The position numbers were made by a program, and so were the translations under genes. This document shows, one piece after another, positions 37,254 to 46,690 of a stretch of DNA of 64,000 nucleotides. Under the pieces are notes generated by a model that was not told the DNA's origin, did not search any database, and saw only the letters and a list, made by a program, of their open reading frames with translations. Position 1 is the stretch's first letter. Every line of letters begins with the position of its first letter. The DNA is from Eubacterium sp. An11 (GTDB lineage: Bacteria; Bacillota; Clostridia; Lachnospirales; Lachnospiraceae), in assembly GCF_002161065.1 (NCBI RefSeq), contig NZ_NFLV01000009.1, positions 1-64,000 on the forward strand, in the 5' to 3' direction.

Positions 37254-40200
37254 TTATTTCATTTTTTTCCGTCTTCTCCGGAGGAGGAAGATGCCGGTCC
37301 CGCCAAAGGCGGCTGCCGCCAGCGCGAACCATCCGGCATAGCTTGTAACGCCGGTCTTTGCCCCTTTCGGGCCACTTGTACCTTCATCATCATTGTCTTT
37401 AGACGAAGCTCCGTCTGGATGAAATGTTTTTTCCACTACCTTTTCCAGTGTGGACTTTGGAACCTTCACAGTGACAGTCGCTTCTTTTTCCGGTGTCTGG
37501 TCGGTGATGACAGTCGCCGTGTTATGGATCTTCTGGCCAGTCAGGTCTTCACTGGTAATGGTTGCGGTAAATGTAATTTCCGACTGTCCGGACAGAGTTG
37601 GGTAAACCACCTTGAATCCTCCGTCCGTGCGTACCATGTGGATTGTATCCGCGTCCATTTCCATCTCATCCTTTTCCGGTACGGCTGCGCCGTCCACCTG
37701 GATGGATGCATAATCAATGTCAACGCCTTCTGTCAGGTCTTTATCCTCCACAATGGCATTAGTAGCGGTTGCCCCTTCGGTATTCTGGCTCACCAGGATC
37801 GTGTACTGGATGGTCTCACCCACAGAATATACGGTGGCGTCGGCTTTCTTCTCAATAGAGACATCCGGAGTTCCCACGCCGACTTCATGTTCGGTCACGA
37901 CCCAGTTATCCATCGGATGAAGGGTCATGTTGGTATCGTGGAATTTATCACTGTTCCAGATTTCTTCCGGTACTGTGCCGTCCACCCCGACTTCATCCTC
38001 TGTCGGTTCATAAACCTGTGCCACGTTTTTGATAACCTCATCCTTATCCACATCTTCATTGACAGTCACGGAGAAGGAAACGTTCTGTTCTTCCCCGGCA
38101 GCGATGGACGGGATCACGAAGCGGACATACGGCTGTTCATCAATCGTAAACAGTTCTCCGCCACTTCCTTCCACGTAAGTAGTATTTTCCGGGATGGCGT
38201 CACGGACAAGGACATTCGTCTTCTCTTTATCAGAGGTATTTTTTACAGTGATCGTATACTGGATCGTCTCTCCGGCTTCTACGACGGTGCCGCTCACCGG
38301 ATCGGCTTCTTTTTTCGCTTCACGGCCATCCCCTACAGGTGTCAGCGGGACTTCATGGTCCGTTTCTGCATAGGCGTTATCAGCCTTCGCTTTTGCCGTG
38401 TTTGGCACCGTGCCGCCCATCAGACTTTCCGATACAAATACAACATCGTAAGTGACCTTGATGGCGTCGCTATCCGTAAGGTCCATGCCGGTATCGATCA
38501 GATAGCCTTTGCTGTCTGCGGTCACGGACACAGGCGTGATTTCTGTGTCATTGAAATGTACTTTGATGGTATCCGGCTGCATTTCGGCGCCATCTACCTG
38601 CAGATCATCTTTGACTACTACCTGTTTCGCCGTAAGGTCTTCTTTGGTCTGGGTAACAGTGACCGTATAGTGCCCGGTCTCTCCTACCTGATAGACGTCT
38701 TTATCTGACGTTTTTTCAATGGCCAATGCCGGGGATACCACATCGACTTCATGGTCAGTGATGACCCAGTCGTCCAGCGGATGGGTGATGGTGTTGGTGT
38801 CCTCAAACTTGTCGCTGTTCCAGATTTCTTCCGGAACGGCGCCATCCTCCCCGATCTCTTCTTCGGTCGGTTCATAGACCTGTGCAGTATTGCGGATGAC
38901 ATCATCTTCCGTCGCTTCTTCATTGACGGTCACAGAGAAAGAAACCTGCTGCGCTTCGCCTGCCGCAATAGATGGGATCACAAAGCGGACATATGGCTGT
39001 TCGTTGATCGTGAACAGTTCCCCGCCACTTCCCTCTACATAGGTCGTCAGTTCCGGGATCGCGTCACGGATGAGGACGTTCGTCTTTTCCTGATCGGAAA
39101 TGTTCTTAACAGTGATCGTATACTGGATGGTATCACCAGCCTTCACCACCGTGCCGCCTGCCGGGTCCGCCTCTTTTTTGGCTTCCAGGCCATCTCCCAC
39201 TGGAGTGAGCGGTACTTCCCGGTCGGTTTCTGTTTCCGTATTTTCGGCCTTTGCCTTTGCTGTGTTCGGCACGGTCTGTCCGTTCAGACGGCCAGACTCA
39301 AAGTAGACATCATAGGTGACTTTCAGGCTGTCTTTATCGGTCAGGTCTTTTCCAGTTTCAATGGTATAGCCGTTCACATCGGATGTGATTTTTGCCGGCG
39401 TGATCTCCACATCATTGAAATACAGCTTAATGGTGTCCACTTGGATCTTTGCGCCTTCCACCTGCAGGGCATCTTTGATCACGACCTGCTTTGCAGTCAT
39501 GTCTTCTGTTGTCTGGGTAACGGTAACGGTATAATGCCCAGTGTCCCCTACCTGATAGACTTCTTTATCTGACGTTTTTTCAATCGCCAGTTTCGGCACC
39601 TTTTTCTCCGGGATAAACGGTACACTGTCATACTTCCATTCCGGGTTATTGCTGCAACTTACACCGGCGGTATTCATCAATTCCACATCCCCGGCTTCCG
39701 GAAGCACCTTTGCCCGATAGGTTACTACGAGGGTATCATCTTCGGTCAGAGTAATGCCGGTATCAATGTCAAATCCATCCATCGTCTCATTGTAGGTGAT
39801 CTGTACCTGATCGGTGACATCCTCGTTATTCAGCTTCACAGACATGGAATTCTCATAGATCGTGACCATTCCGGTCTTATCCAGAGAATCCGTGATCTGT
39901 ATGTCTTCTGCCGTAGTATTCTGGTTTGGATTCGTAAAGGTCAGCGTGAATGTCACGTCTTTGCCTACTATCGGAGACGCGTTGTCGATCTCTTTTTCTA
40001 CCTTCGGGTTCGGGCCATCCGGGATGACCGTCTCATCTGTTGTGACCTTTAAAGCTTCATCGGATACGGCGGTCGCGGTATTCAGGATTTCCTTGCCTGC
40101 CAGGTCTTTATCCGTGATCTTCATGTCATATTTAATAGACATCTTTGTCTCGCTGGTGACATTCACATACGGCGGATTCCAGGTTCCCTGTTCCTCCGGG

Positions 40201-43200
40201 TTCTTGCCATTTTCCAGGTCATAGAGGTCATAATTGCCATCCACTACAAGGTGCTTATCAGAACGCAGGATAAACTCATCGACTTTGGCAGTCTTTGTGT
40301 AATCGTCTTCCCCGGCCAGGTCCGTACCTTCCCGCAGCTCATAGCCGTTGGTATCATACAGGGCGATCGTGCCGGTCAAAAATTCCACGCCTTCGGTTTC
40401 CAGTTTATCGGTAAAGACAAGGTTCCGGGCGATGGTTCCCTTATGGGTGTTGATCACGTCGATGGTATAGGAGACATTCTCCCCAATTTCATACTCATCA
40501 GAATCGGCTTCCTTCACGATCTGCAGACGAGGGGAATTGATGTAAACAGTGGTATCATCTTTTACCACTTTATAGCTGCCGTCTTCCTCTTTCTCCACGT
40601 TTGCCGCGGTCGCCTTTGCTGTATTGGTGATCTCTGTACCATTAACGTCCACTTCGTCATTCTCCAGGGCGTTGGCGTCATATTTGATGGTCAGAGACGC
40701 GCCTTTTTCCAGGTAGGTATCTTTGACGATAAAACCGTTCCCGGACTGCTCAATGGTGATGACCGGGGTACGTTCCTCCGTTTCATCATAAAGCTCCGGA
40801 TTCAATTTATTTGTCTCGTCTTCGGTGCCGGCGATCTTATACTGTATCGTCTTGCCGTTTCCACCGGACGATTTCTCAAAGGTAATGGTTGTCCCATCCG
40901 CAGCAGTCTCTGTGATGACGATATCCTCATAATTTAATGCCAGACCATCCGGCAAGGTCAGGTCATCAATGACCACATCCTTTGCCACGGTGCCATCAGC
41001 GCCAGCACTTGTTACGACGATCTGATACTGGACTTTCTCATAGCCCGTCTCTTCCTCGTAGATTCTGTATTCATTATCGCATCGATTATCGTTTTTCTCC
41101 GCTTTATACGGATTGATATAAGATTTGTCGATGGTGAGTTTCGCAGTATTGACGTAATACTCCGCCTCATCCTGCACCTTTGGCGCATTATCGGCGGTCA
41201 CGGTCACGATGTTCTGGGCTTCCTTGCCGTTGCCTTTCTCATTGGCTGTGGCTGTATAGGTGATGGTCGCTGTAGCTCCGGCCGGGAAATGGTTGATGGT
41301 ATACTTCCAGCCATTATCCCCGCTCTTTGCCTTGTCAGCAGTGACATTCCGGGTTTCTTTTTCATTCCGGTACTCCGGATTTAAGGCATTGGTCGGGTCT
41401 TTTGTTCCTGCCACCGGCACAACAACGGTTTCCGGCAGGCCGGAAATCGTTACAGAATCATAATCTAAAGTCATACCTTCCGGCACATCATCCGCGATGA
41501 CAACGGCATTAGCTGTACCTGTGCTTGTGTTAGCTATTTTTACCGTGAAGGTGGCAGTATCACCAACCTCATACTCATACTTGTCTACAATCTTATCTAC
41601 GGTTAGAACTGCGCTGTTGATATATGTCTCTGCATCATCATCAGCATGGCCGGATGGGTTCTTGATATTCCAACATGTTGAACTGGCTTGATTGTAAAGT
41701 TCTTTGGTGTTGCCTGATTCCAGTGCCTTACAAGTCACTTTTACGGTCAGTGTCTGGTTGGCTCCCAGGTTTACCCCTGTAACACGGACGTTCTGGCCAT
41801 CCACAGAGCCGGAGCCGGCACTCGGCGTCACGCCAGTCACCTGCAGATCTGACGGGATGGCGTCGGTCATGACCACATCGTAAGCGGTGGAATTGGCCGT
41901 TACATTTTTTACGGAAATCGTATACGTAACCGTATCGCCCACCTTATACTCATAGGCATCCGCCACCTTATCCAGGGTCAGCTCTGCCAGCGGGACGCGG
42001 ACCGTAACGGTATTGGAATCCGTACTCACAGCATCCTCTCCATCGTTGGTCGTCAGCGTACACTTATTATTGATGACAGCGTAATTCCTTGCCGCGTCAT
42101 AATATGGCGCGAGGTTCGCTCCATCCTTAATTTTCGTGGCTATATTGACAGAAAATGTCCCGGCCGGGTTTGTCGCCAGATACGAGGATTTCGCACTCAC
42201 CGTTACCGTCTGGCCATTGATACTGTAATCAAAGTTTCCGGATACATCCGCGCCGTCTTTGGTGATCGCCGTAATGGCAGTCGGCTGTAAAACACTATCC
42301 AGAGTATCGGTCACAGTAAACTGTGTTCCGCCTGTGGAACCGGCGTCAATGACAGCATTTAACGTATAGGTGAAGCTTTCCTTCGCATTGGACAGGACAG
42401 CATCCGTCGTCCCGTTAACCTGTTTGGATACACTGCCGGAAAAGAACGGGTCGTCTTCCACATCCAGGTCTAAGTTTCCATCAAAGGAGAAGAAGGCACC
42501 ATTTTTCTGTGTTCCAATCTCATCCACACCTCCAGAGTAATATCGTACCTTAAAGGTATTCTCCGCATTTGAGCCTGGGGTGAAACCTAATGTAAAGGTA
42601 TGGCGGGCGGCTGTCTTGTAATTAGCGGAACCTACTTTTGCCTGAATCCAGTCATCACGCACATCGGTTGGTCCATTGTACCATACGGTATTGCCATACT
42701 CAGCGCCGATCTCATCACACTTATTTTGACCCATCCAGGACAACTTGTTTCGTTTATACGCCCAATCAACACGGCTAGGTGTTAAAACCTCAATAGCCTG
42801 ATGACAGTCAATATCGATAAAACGCAGATGCATTTTTCCATCATCGCCAGTCACCAGATTTTTTGTACCATGTTCATATACAAAGATTTCACAATCTAAG
42901 CTTTTGTAACCACGAAAACGAACTGCGCCAAGCTGTCCGTCGAACACGGCAATATCTTTACCATAAGCACCGCTGATAGCTCCTTTTGGATTACTGAAAA
43001 CCACACGAACATCGTAAGTCCCCATTATAGTGGTCCCTTCTTTAAGTTCAATACCATTGTACTGAATCCAATAGTTGTCATCTTTCAGTTCCGCAATATA
43101 AGCATTGCCTAATCTTTCTTCTCCAATAGCTCCGGTTGCTCCCTGATCTCCCGGTTGCCAGATCCAGTCATTGCCGGAAGCTTTCGTAAGGTTTTTTGAA

Positions 43201-43418
43201 TGCTCAACACTGTACTGGGAGGCATTGGATTCTAAATCGAAAGCACCATAGCCCTTGACTGTGGCATCTTTCAAAGTGGTAACTTCTACATTTCCCTTTA
43301 GTGTATCTGCCGCATATACACTCACTGGCGTTATAGTCGCGGCTAGACTTGATATAGTTAAAAGGAATGTTGTAAGGAAAGACAACATCCGTTTTAACTT
43401 TGTTTTTAATCTACTCAT
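37254..43418 (-). CDS. giant DUF11-repeat surface adhesin, isopeptide-type
   Basis: The 2054-residue secreted protein has a signal peptide (1-38, ending VSVYAAD), a unique N-terminal region (about 40-330), and a long series of DUF11/isopeptide-forming domains with the recurring pattern EVGDTVTYTI...NTA. It ends with a linker, KGAKTGVTSY, a hydrophobic segment and RRRRKKMK. No LPxTG is present; the KTG resembles class B sortase signals. Residues near 1285-1860 hold two nearly identical 288-residue blocks, an 864-bp tandem duplication. Its ATG follows AGGAGG. The likely job is attachment to host or partner cells. Confidence 0.85.
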   Translation of the reverse strand: MSRLKTKLKRMLSFLTTFLLTISSLAATITPVSVYAADTLKGNVEVTTLKDATVKGYGAFDLESNASQYSVEHSKNLTKASGNDWIWQPGDQGATGAIGEERLGNAYIAELKDDNYWIQYNGIELKEGTTIMGTYDVRVVFSNPKGAISGAYGKDIAVFDGQLGAVRFRGYKSLDCEIFVYEHGTKNLVTGDDGKMHLRFIDIDCHQAIEVLTPSRVDWAYKRNKLSWMGQNKCDEIGAEYGNTVWYNGPTDVRDDWIQAKVGSANYKTAARHTFTLGFTPGSNAENTFKVRYYSGGVDEIGTQKNGAFFSFDGNLDLDVEDDPFFSGSVSKQVNGTTDAVLSNAKESFTYTLNAVIDAGSTGGTQFTVTDTLDSVLQPTAITAITKDGADVSGNFDYSINGQTVTVSAKSSYLATNPAGTFSVNIATKIKDGANLAPYYDAARNYAVINNKCTLTTNDGEDAVSTDSNTVTVRVPLAELTLDKVADAYEYKVGDTVTYTISVKNVTANSTAYDVVMTDAIPSDLQVTGVTPSAGSGSVDGQNVRVTGVNLGANQTLTVKVTCKALESGNTKELYNQASSTCWNIKNPSGHADDDAETYINSAVLTVDKIVDKYEYEVGDTATFTVKIANTSTGTANAVVIADDVPEGMTLDYDSVTISGLPETVVVPVAGTKDPTNALNPEYRNEKETRNVTADKAKSGDNGWKYTINHFPAGATATITYTATANEKGNGKEAQNIVTVTADNAPKVQDEAEYYVNTAKLTIDKSYINPYKAEKNDNRCDNEYRIYEEETGYEKVQYQIVVTSAGADGTVAKDVVIDDLTLPDGLALNYEDIVITETAADGTTITFEKSSGGNGKTIQYKIAGTEDETNKLNPELYDETEERTPVITIEQSGNGFIVKDTYLEKGASLTIKYDANALENDEVDVNGTEITNTAKATAANVEKEEDGSYKVVKDDTTVYINSPRLQIVKEADSDEYEIGENVSYTIDVINTHKGTIARNLVFTDKLETEGVEFLTGTIALYDTNGYELREGTDLAGEDDYTKTAKVDEFILRSDKHLVVDGNYDLYDLENGKNPEEQGTWNPPYVNVTSETKMSIKYDMKITDKDLAGKEILNTATAVSDEALKVTTDETVIPDGPNPKVEKEIDNASPIVGKDVTFTLTFTNPNQNTTAEDIQITDSLDKTGMVTIYENSMSVKLNNEDVTDQVQITYNETMDGFDIDTGITLTEDDTLVVTYRAKVLPEAGDVELMNTAGVSCSNNPEWKYDSVPFIPEKKVPKLAIEKTSDKEVYQVGDTGHYTVTVTQTTEDMTAKQVVIKDALQVEGAKIQVDTIKLYFNDVEITPAKITSDVNGYTIETGKDLTDKDSLKVTYDVYFESGRLNGQTVPNTAKAKAENTETETDREVPLTPVGDGLEAKKEADPAGGTVVKAGDTIQYTITVKNISDQEKTNVLIRDAIPELTTYVEGSGGELFTINEQPYVRFVIPSIAAGEAQQVSFSVTVNEEATEDDVIRNTAQVYEPTEEEIGEDGAVPEEIWNSDKFEDTNTITHPLDDWVITDHEVDVVSPALAIEKTSDKDVYQVGETGHYTVTVTQTKEDLTAKQVVVKDDLQVDGAEMQPDTIKVHFNDTEITPVSVTADSKGYLIDTGMDLTDSDAIKVTYDVVFVSESLMGGTVPNTAKAKADNAYAETDHEVPLTPVGDGREAKKEADPVSGTVVEAGETIQYTITVKNTSDKEKTNVLVRDAIPENTTYVEGSGGELFTIDEQPYVRFVIPSIAAGEEQNVSFSVTVNEDVDKDEVIKNVAQVYEPTEDEVGVDGTVPEEIWNSDKFHDTNMTLHPMDNWVVTEHEVGVGTPDVSIEKKADATVYSVGETIQYTILVSQNTEGATATNAIVEDKDLTEGVDIDYASIQVDGAAVPEKDEMEMDADTIHMVRTDGGFKVVYPTLSGQSEITFTATITSEDLTGQKIHNTATVITDQTPEKEATVTVKVPKSTLEKVVEKTFHPDGASSKDNDDEGTSGPKGAKTGVTSYAGWFALAAAAFGGTGIFLLRRRRKKMK

Positions 43419-43634
43419 AAATATACTTCCTCCTTCTACTTTTTGTTCTATTCGATTAATGGATTATTTATGGTGGCGATCTTTCCCTTTTGATAATATC
43501 ACTTCCCTTCTTTTAAATTTATATCAGATTTCAGCGACAATGACTTCTTTGTCACATCTCTGAAAAATAAAAGGAGAACTCCTCTTAGGTAACAATGATA
43601 AATTTACCTCTTTTAAGGTGTTCCCCTTCTAAAA
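43419..43634. other. intergenic region upstream of the adhesin
   Basis: This AT-rich leader holds a short perfect dyad AAGAGGAG/CTCCTTTT-like hairpin near 43574-43590 and TATAAA near 43519 on the minus strand, but I find no -35 box at good spacing. I cannot assign a firm promoter. Confidence 0.35.
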
Positions 43635-43666
43635 AGAAATCCCAGGATTTTACTCCCGGGATTTCT
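43631..43666 (-). terminator. intrinsic terminator after the Ig-like gene
   Basis: Arms AGAAATCCCAGG and CTCCCGGGATTTCT pair strongly and are followed on the minus strand by TTTTT. It lies 12 bp after the stop codon of the Ig-like protein gene and isolates the adhesin gene from it. Confidence 0.8.
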
Positions 43667-43678
43667 AGAATTATTTAA

Positions 43679-44755
43679 TTATTTTGATACTTCATAAATA
43701 CCAGTTTCAGGATAATAATAAATGAGTGCATCTTTACCATTGATGGAATAGGTTAAAGAGGTTCTATAAATATCTTTTTGTAATTCTACCCCACCTTTTT
43801 CAGTAAATCCATACCAAATAGTTTTAGAAGATTTTGCAGGAATTTCCACATCCTGATTATCTCTAGTTGGCCAATCATCCCAACCTCCAGTCTGTATACC
43901 GAACTTTTTACTTACAAAAATTTTCGTATCAGAGTTGTTAGTTACTGTAACATTTATATAGTTAAATGCATCTGGAGAATTATATCTAGGTAAATTGAGT
44001 TCAAGATATTTAGAATCCATATTTAATAAATCCCTATTCAATCCAAAAGACACTGTGTAGGAAACATCACCTACATTGACAACTTCAGCCTTGAGAGTAT
44101 TTGATTCTCTCCATTCTCCGGAACGATCTAAATATTTAAAGGAAAGATTAACCTTACCTTCTTTTTGGGGCGTGGCAACACCATACTTATCAATAGATAC
44201 AATTGAATTGTTGGAACTAGTCCATTTGTAACCTTTTACTTTTGCTTCATTAGACGGTGCGTTAATTCGTTTACCTGCATAGTAAACATAATCAAATAAA
44301 TTAGCAGGTTTTCCTACTGCCATTGTTTCCGGACCATTCAAAACACGGTACTGTTTAGCAGATGGCAATTCTTTTTCCACAGCTTTACTGATCTTATTGT
44401 TACCTTTATTTTTTCCATTTGATTTTTTCTTAGTATCGGCTTTTTTCACAACGACCTTACATTTCAGCTTCTTTTTACTGACTTTGGCAATAATCGTAGT
44501 TTTGCCTTTTTTCTTACCTACTACCTTGCCTTTCTTATTTACAGTTGCAATGGCCTTGTTTTTGGAAGACCATTTAATCTTTTTCTTTTTGACATTCTTC
44601 ACTTTCAGTTTCTTTTTCTGTCCGACTTTCAAGGTGATTTTTTTACTGGACAGCTTCGGTGCCGTCTTTGCACTAGCCGGGACTGCCGCGCCGATCAGGA
44701 AGACAGCCGCCAGCAGCATACAGGATTTTAGTATCGCAGATTTCCAATTCTTCAT
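43679..44755 (-). CDS. secreted Ig-like (BIG2-type) domain protein
   Basis: The 358-residue protein has a signal peptide (1-29, ending VPASAK), a very lysine-rich BIG2-like domain (about 34-105, WSSKNKAIATVNKKGKVVGK), a second similar domain (about 160-225, WTSSNNSIVSIDKYGVATPQ) and a C-terminal beta-rich domain. It has no sorting signal or membrane anchor, so it is probably released or held by charge. It is transcribed from a promoter that is duplicated at 46246. Two palindrome copies lie in its leader. Confidence 0.75.
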   Translation of the reverse strand: MKNWKSAILKSCMLLAAVFLIGAAVPASAKTAPKLSSKKITLKVGQKKKLKVKNVKKKKIKWSSKNKAIATVNKKGKVVGKKKGKTTIIAKVSKKKLKCKVVVKKADTKKKSNGKNKGNNKISKAVEKELPSAKQYRVLNGPETMAVGKPANLFDYVYYAGKRINAPSNEAKVKGYKWTSSNNSIVSIDKYGVATPQKEGKVNLSFKYLDRSGEWRESNTLKAEVVNVGDVSYTVSFGLNRDLLNMDSKYLELNLPRYNSPDAFNYINVTVTNNSDTKIFVSKKFGIQTGGWDDWPTRDNQDVEIPAKSSKTIWYGFTEKGGVELQKDIYRTSLTYSINGKDALIYYYPETGIYEVSK

Positions 44756-44777
44756 AACGATTCTCCTTTCTTCCCTC

Positions 44778-44794
44778 GTACTGAAATTCAGTAC
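44778..44794. repeat. dispersed palindrome, copy 12
   Basis: Perfect copy in the 5' leader of the Ig-like gene, 23 bp before its start codon. Confidence 0.95.
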
Positions 44795-44810
44795 GCTACA
44801 TATTTTTTCT

Positions 44811-44827
44811 GTACTGAAATTCAGTAC
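44811..44827. repeat. dispersed palindrome, copy 13
   Basis: Perfect copy 33 bp upstream of copy 12, also between promoter and gene. Confidence 0.95.
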
Positions 44828-44891
44828 ATACCACTTATTTTTACTCCCAGCAGGATTACCATTTTCCTCTGGCCATTCTTTTTCTGATTAT

Positions 44892-44945
44892 ATTGTAACA
44901 GCTCTGATTTTGACCTTCAAGTCCCACTTAGTTCCACCCTTTTTT
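44892..44945 (-). promoter_or_regulatory. promoter A with conserved upstream box
   Basis: On the minus strand TTGAAG (44920-44915), 17 bp, TACAAT (44897-44892). Upstream of the -35 lies GTGGAACTAAGTGGGAC, which is repeated exactly before promoter B at 46246-46274. It drives the Ig-like protein gene. The shared upstream block suggests a common activator or an UP-like element. Confidence 0.75.
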
Positions 44946-45119
44946 GTCATCAGGCTCAAAATAGAGTAATCTATTGTTCTTTTTCCTGAAAAGTGTTTTT
45001 TCTGTGTCTTGCAGGTGTATTTTTTTGCATTATCATTTTATGGATGTTCTGAGTGATATTTTCCGGGTCTCTTCCGGGTATTTTGTACTGAATTTCAGTA
45101 CGCGATTTTCCAATCCCAC
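44946..45119. other. intergenic region between Ig-like promoter A and membrane protein gene
   Basis: Apart from palindrome copy 14 and the partial promoter-box repeat I see no gene or strong hairpin in it. Confidence 0.4.
45085..45101. repeat. dispersed palindrome, copy 14
   Basis: Perfect copy 19 bp after the stop codon of the four-pass membrane protein gene. A partial third copy of the promoter upstream box lies beside it (45111-45132). Confidence 0.95.
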
Positions 45120-45671
45120 TTAAATCCACTTTTTTAGCCTATTCTCTAAATTTTGATATGTATGCTTCCTCATATCTGAAAGAACCCTGGCCATAAAATC
45201 TATTGCACTAAGATATTCTTTTTCCAATTTTTTCACCTTGATCCAATCTCTTATCATAACAATACACCCTATCCATGTAGTTATAGGAAAAAGAACTCTC
45301 AAAAACAAAATAAAGAAAAAGATTGAAAATATAATAATCACAGGCCATTTAGATATCCGCTTAAATATTGTTTTCACACCAAAAAAGAAACCTACACTTA
45401 ATATCATTACCACAACACAACTTACTTTTTCTGTTGTTTGACTTACAGCAGGCACTCTGGAAATAATAATTAAAATTACAGCTAAAATTATTCCCGCAAT
45501 CGTGAGATTACTCGTTGACTCAAGAAAACTCACATATTTCTCTCCTTTATGTACCGTATCATTATGCAGGCAGTCTACACATATCACTCCTTTATCAGTT
45601 CCAATTTTATAATCATTTGTTATATCTCTACTACAGTCATAACAATATACCGTTTTTTTATTTCCATCCAT
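45120..45671 (-). CDS. small membrane protein with N-terminal double CxxC motif
   Basis: The preferred ATG at 45671 has AAAGGGG upstream; a longer frame to 45791 would run through the palindrome. The 183-residue product starts MDGNKKTVYCYDCSRDI, with a second pair in VICVDCLHND, so a small zinc-ribbon-like head is likely. Four hydrophobic segments follow (about 55-75, 85-105, 112-140) before a basic C-terminus. Function unknown. It is co-oriented with the next membrane protein gene and both lie downstream of promoter B. Confidence 0.6.
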   Translation of the reverse strand: MDGNKKTVYCYDCSRDITNDYKIGTDKGVICVDCLHNDTVHKGEKYVSFLESTSNLTIAGIILAVILIIISRVPAVSQTTEKVSCVVVMILSVGFFFGVKTIFKRISKWPVIIIFSIFFFILFLRVLFPITTWIGCIVMIRDWIKVKKLEKEYLSAIDFMARVLSDMRKHTYQNLENRLKKWI

Positions 45672-45694
45672 CGTATACTTCCCCTTTGGAAACT

Positions 45695-46138
45695 CTACTT
45701 TGTACTGAATTTCAGTACATTTCCCACCTGACAGCAGATTGCATGTATTCCTTCCAGGATGAGAAAACAGCAGTATACGCTGAAAATCCATACAACTATT
45801 GTATAAATCAAAGATATCTTTCCACTGGCTGCTGTAACAATGGTTCCTTCAGCAACTGCCACAATGAACATGAGTAAGAAGCTGAGTTTTATCCCTGTTT
45901 TTCTATTTCTCACAATAAAGATTGGTGCCAGAAATAAACACACAATCCCTGCTGGCAGGATAATACTGAAAAAATAAATGGACGCCATATCCAAAGAGAT
46001 TTGTTCAACTTTGATAATCTCCTGTAATCTCCCCTGTGAAGACAAGAGCCAGTTCTGGCAAAGAATATATAGATAAAATGCCAGCACACTTCCCGACCCA
46101 AAACCTCCAAGAATCGTTCCTGCTTTTTTCATTGTCAT
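45695..46138 (-). CDS. four-pass membrane protein
   Basis: The ATG at 46138 (MTMKKAGTILGG) follows a purine-rich GGAGGGAGGGG. The ATG at 46162 lies directly beside the palindrome and would read through that ribosome binding site. The 147-residue product has four hydrophobic segments. Its C-terminus NVLKFSTK is encoded by a copy of the palindrome read in its third open frame. Function unknown; the first gene after promoter B. Confidence 0.6.
   Translation of the reverse strand: MTMKKAGTILGGFGSGSVLAFYLYILCQNWLLSSQGRLQEIIKVEQISLDMASIYFFSIILPAGIVCLFLAPIFIVRNRKTGIKLSFLLMFIVAVAEGTIVTAASGKISLIYTIVVWIFSVYCCFLILEGIHAICCQVGNVLKFSTK
45712..45728. repeat. dispersed palindrome, copy 15
   Basis: Perfect copy inside the last codons of the four-pass membrane protein gene (VLKFST frame) and 41 bp upstream of the next start codon. 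Confidence 0.95.
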
Positions 46139-46162
46139 GCTCTTTCTTTCCCCTCCCTCCAT

Positions 46163-46179
46163 GTACTGAAATTCAGTAC
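46163..46179. repeat. dispersed palindrome, copy 16
   Basis: Perfect copy between promoter B and the four-pass membrane protein gene. Confidence 0.95.
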
Positions 46180-46245
46180 GCGCTGTTTGATTTTCTTCTG
46201 TATGGAATCGATTCCCCCTATCCGTCCCATACTATTCCTGATTAT

Positions 46246-46300
46246 ACTGTACCATCCTCATTTTTTACCTTCAAGTCCCACTTAGTTCCACTTTTTTTGT
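46246..46300 (-). promoter_or_regulatory. promoter B, duplicate of promoter A
   Basis: On the minus strand TTGAAG (46274-46269), 17 bp, TACAGT (46251-46246), preceded by the same upstream box as promoter A. It drives the two small membrane protein genes. The sequence between the hexamers differs from promoter A while the flanking blocks are kept. Confidence 0.7.
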
Positions 46301-46311
46301 GTGTTCCCTGC

Positions 46312-46328
46312 GTACTGAATTTCAGTAC
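46312..46328. repeat. dispersed palindrome, copy 17
   Basis: Perfect copy upstream of promoter B, in the divergent region shared with the plus-strand XRE gene. Confidence 0.95.
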
Positions 46329-46346
46329 ATCCTTTTCCTCTCTTTC

Positions 46347-46380
46347 TTTCGTTATGGCGAAATAATTCTTTATAACGAAA
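46347..46380 (+). promoter_or_regulatory. operator-like inverted repeat before the XRE gene
   Basis: TTTCGTTAT (46347-46355) and ATAACGAAA (46372-46380) are perfect 9-bp arms separated by 16 bp, in the upstream region of the XRE gene. It is a plausible autoregulatory site. Confidence 0.55.
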
Positions 46381-46453
46381 CATAGGATTTATATCCATGC
46401 ATATAATCAATCTATATTCCGTATATTATTATCTAAAGGAAAGGGATCATCTC

Positions 46454-46690
46454 ATGCAGAAAATCCGGCCAGATATGGATATCGGCCATAACATCAGCCT
46501 TCTCCGTCAGCGTACCGGCTTGACACAGGATCAGGCCGTCGCCCGTCTCCAGCTTATGGGGATCAAGATATCAAAGAGCAGTTATGCAAAAATTGAAACG
46601 AACAGAATGAACATCAAGGTAAGCGAACTTGTTGCACTCTGTAAGATTTTCCATGCGGATATCTCTGAATTTTTTCAGGGGTTGCTGTGA
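46454..46690 (+). CDS. XRE-family HTH regulator
   Basis: This 78-residue protein starts MQKIRPDMDIGHNIS; GGAAAGGG lies eight bases upstream, so I prefer this ATG to one at 46397. The HTH is clear (LLRQRTGLTQDQAVARLQLM, then SKSSYAKIETNRMNIKVSEL). It is divergent from the membrane protein operon and convergent with the BlaI-like gene, overlapping its end by 16 bp. It is a candidate regulator of the nearby duplicated promoters. Confidence 0.8.
   Translation: MQKIRPDMDIGHNISLLRQRTGLTQDQAVARLQLMGIKISKSSYAKIETNRMNIKVSELVALCKIFHADISEFFQGLL

Noticed and set aside
37419-38708. A 429-codon plus-strand frame opposite the adhesin
   Set aside because: It mirrors the repetitive adhesin codons and repeats in step with them, so it is a shadow frame.
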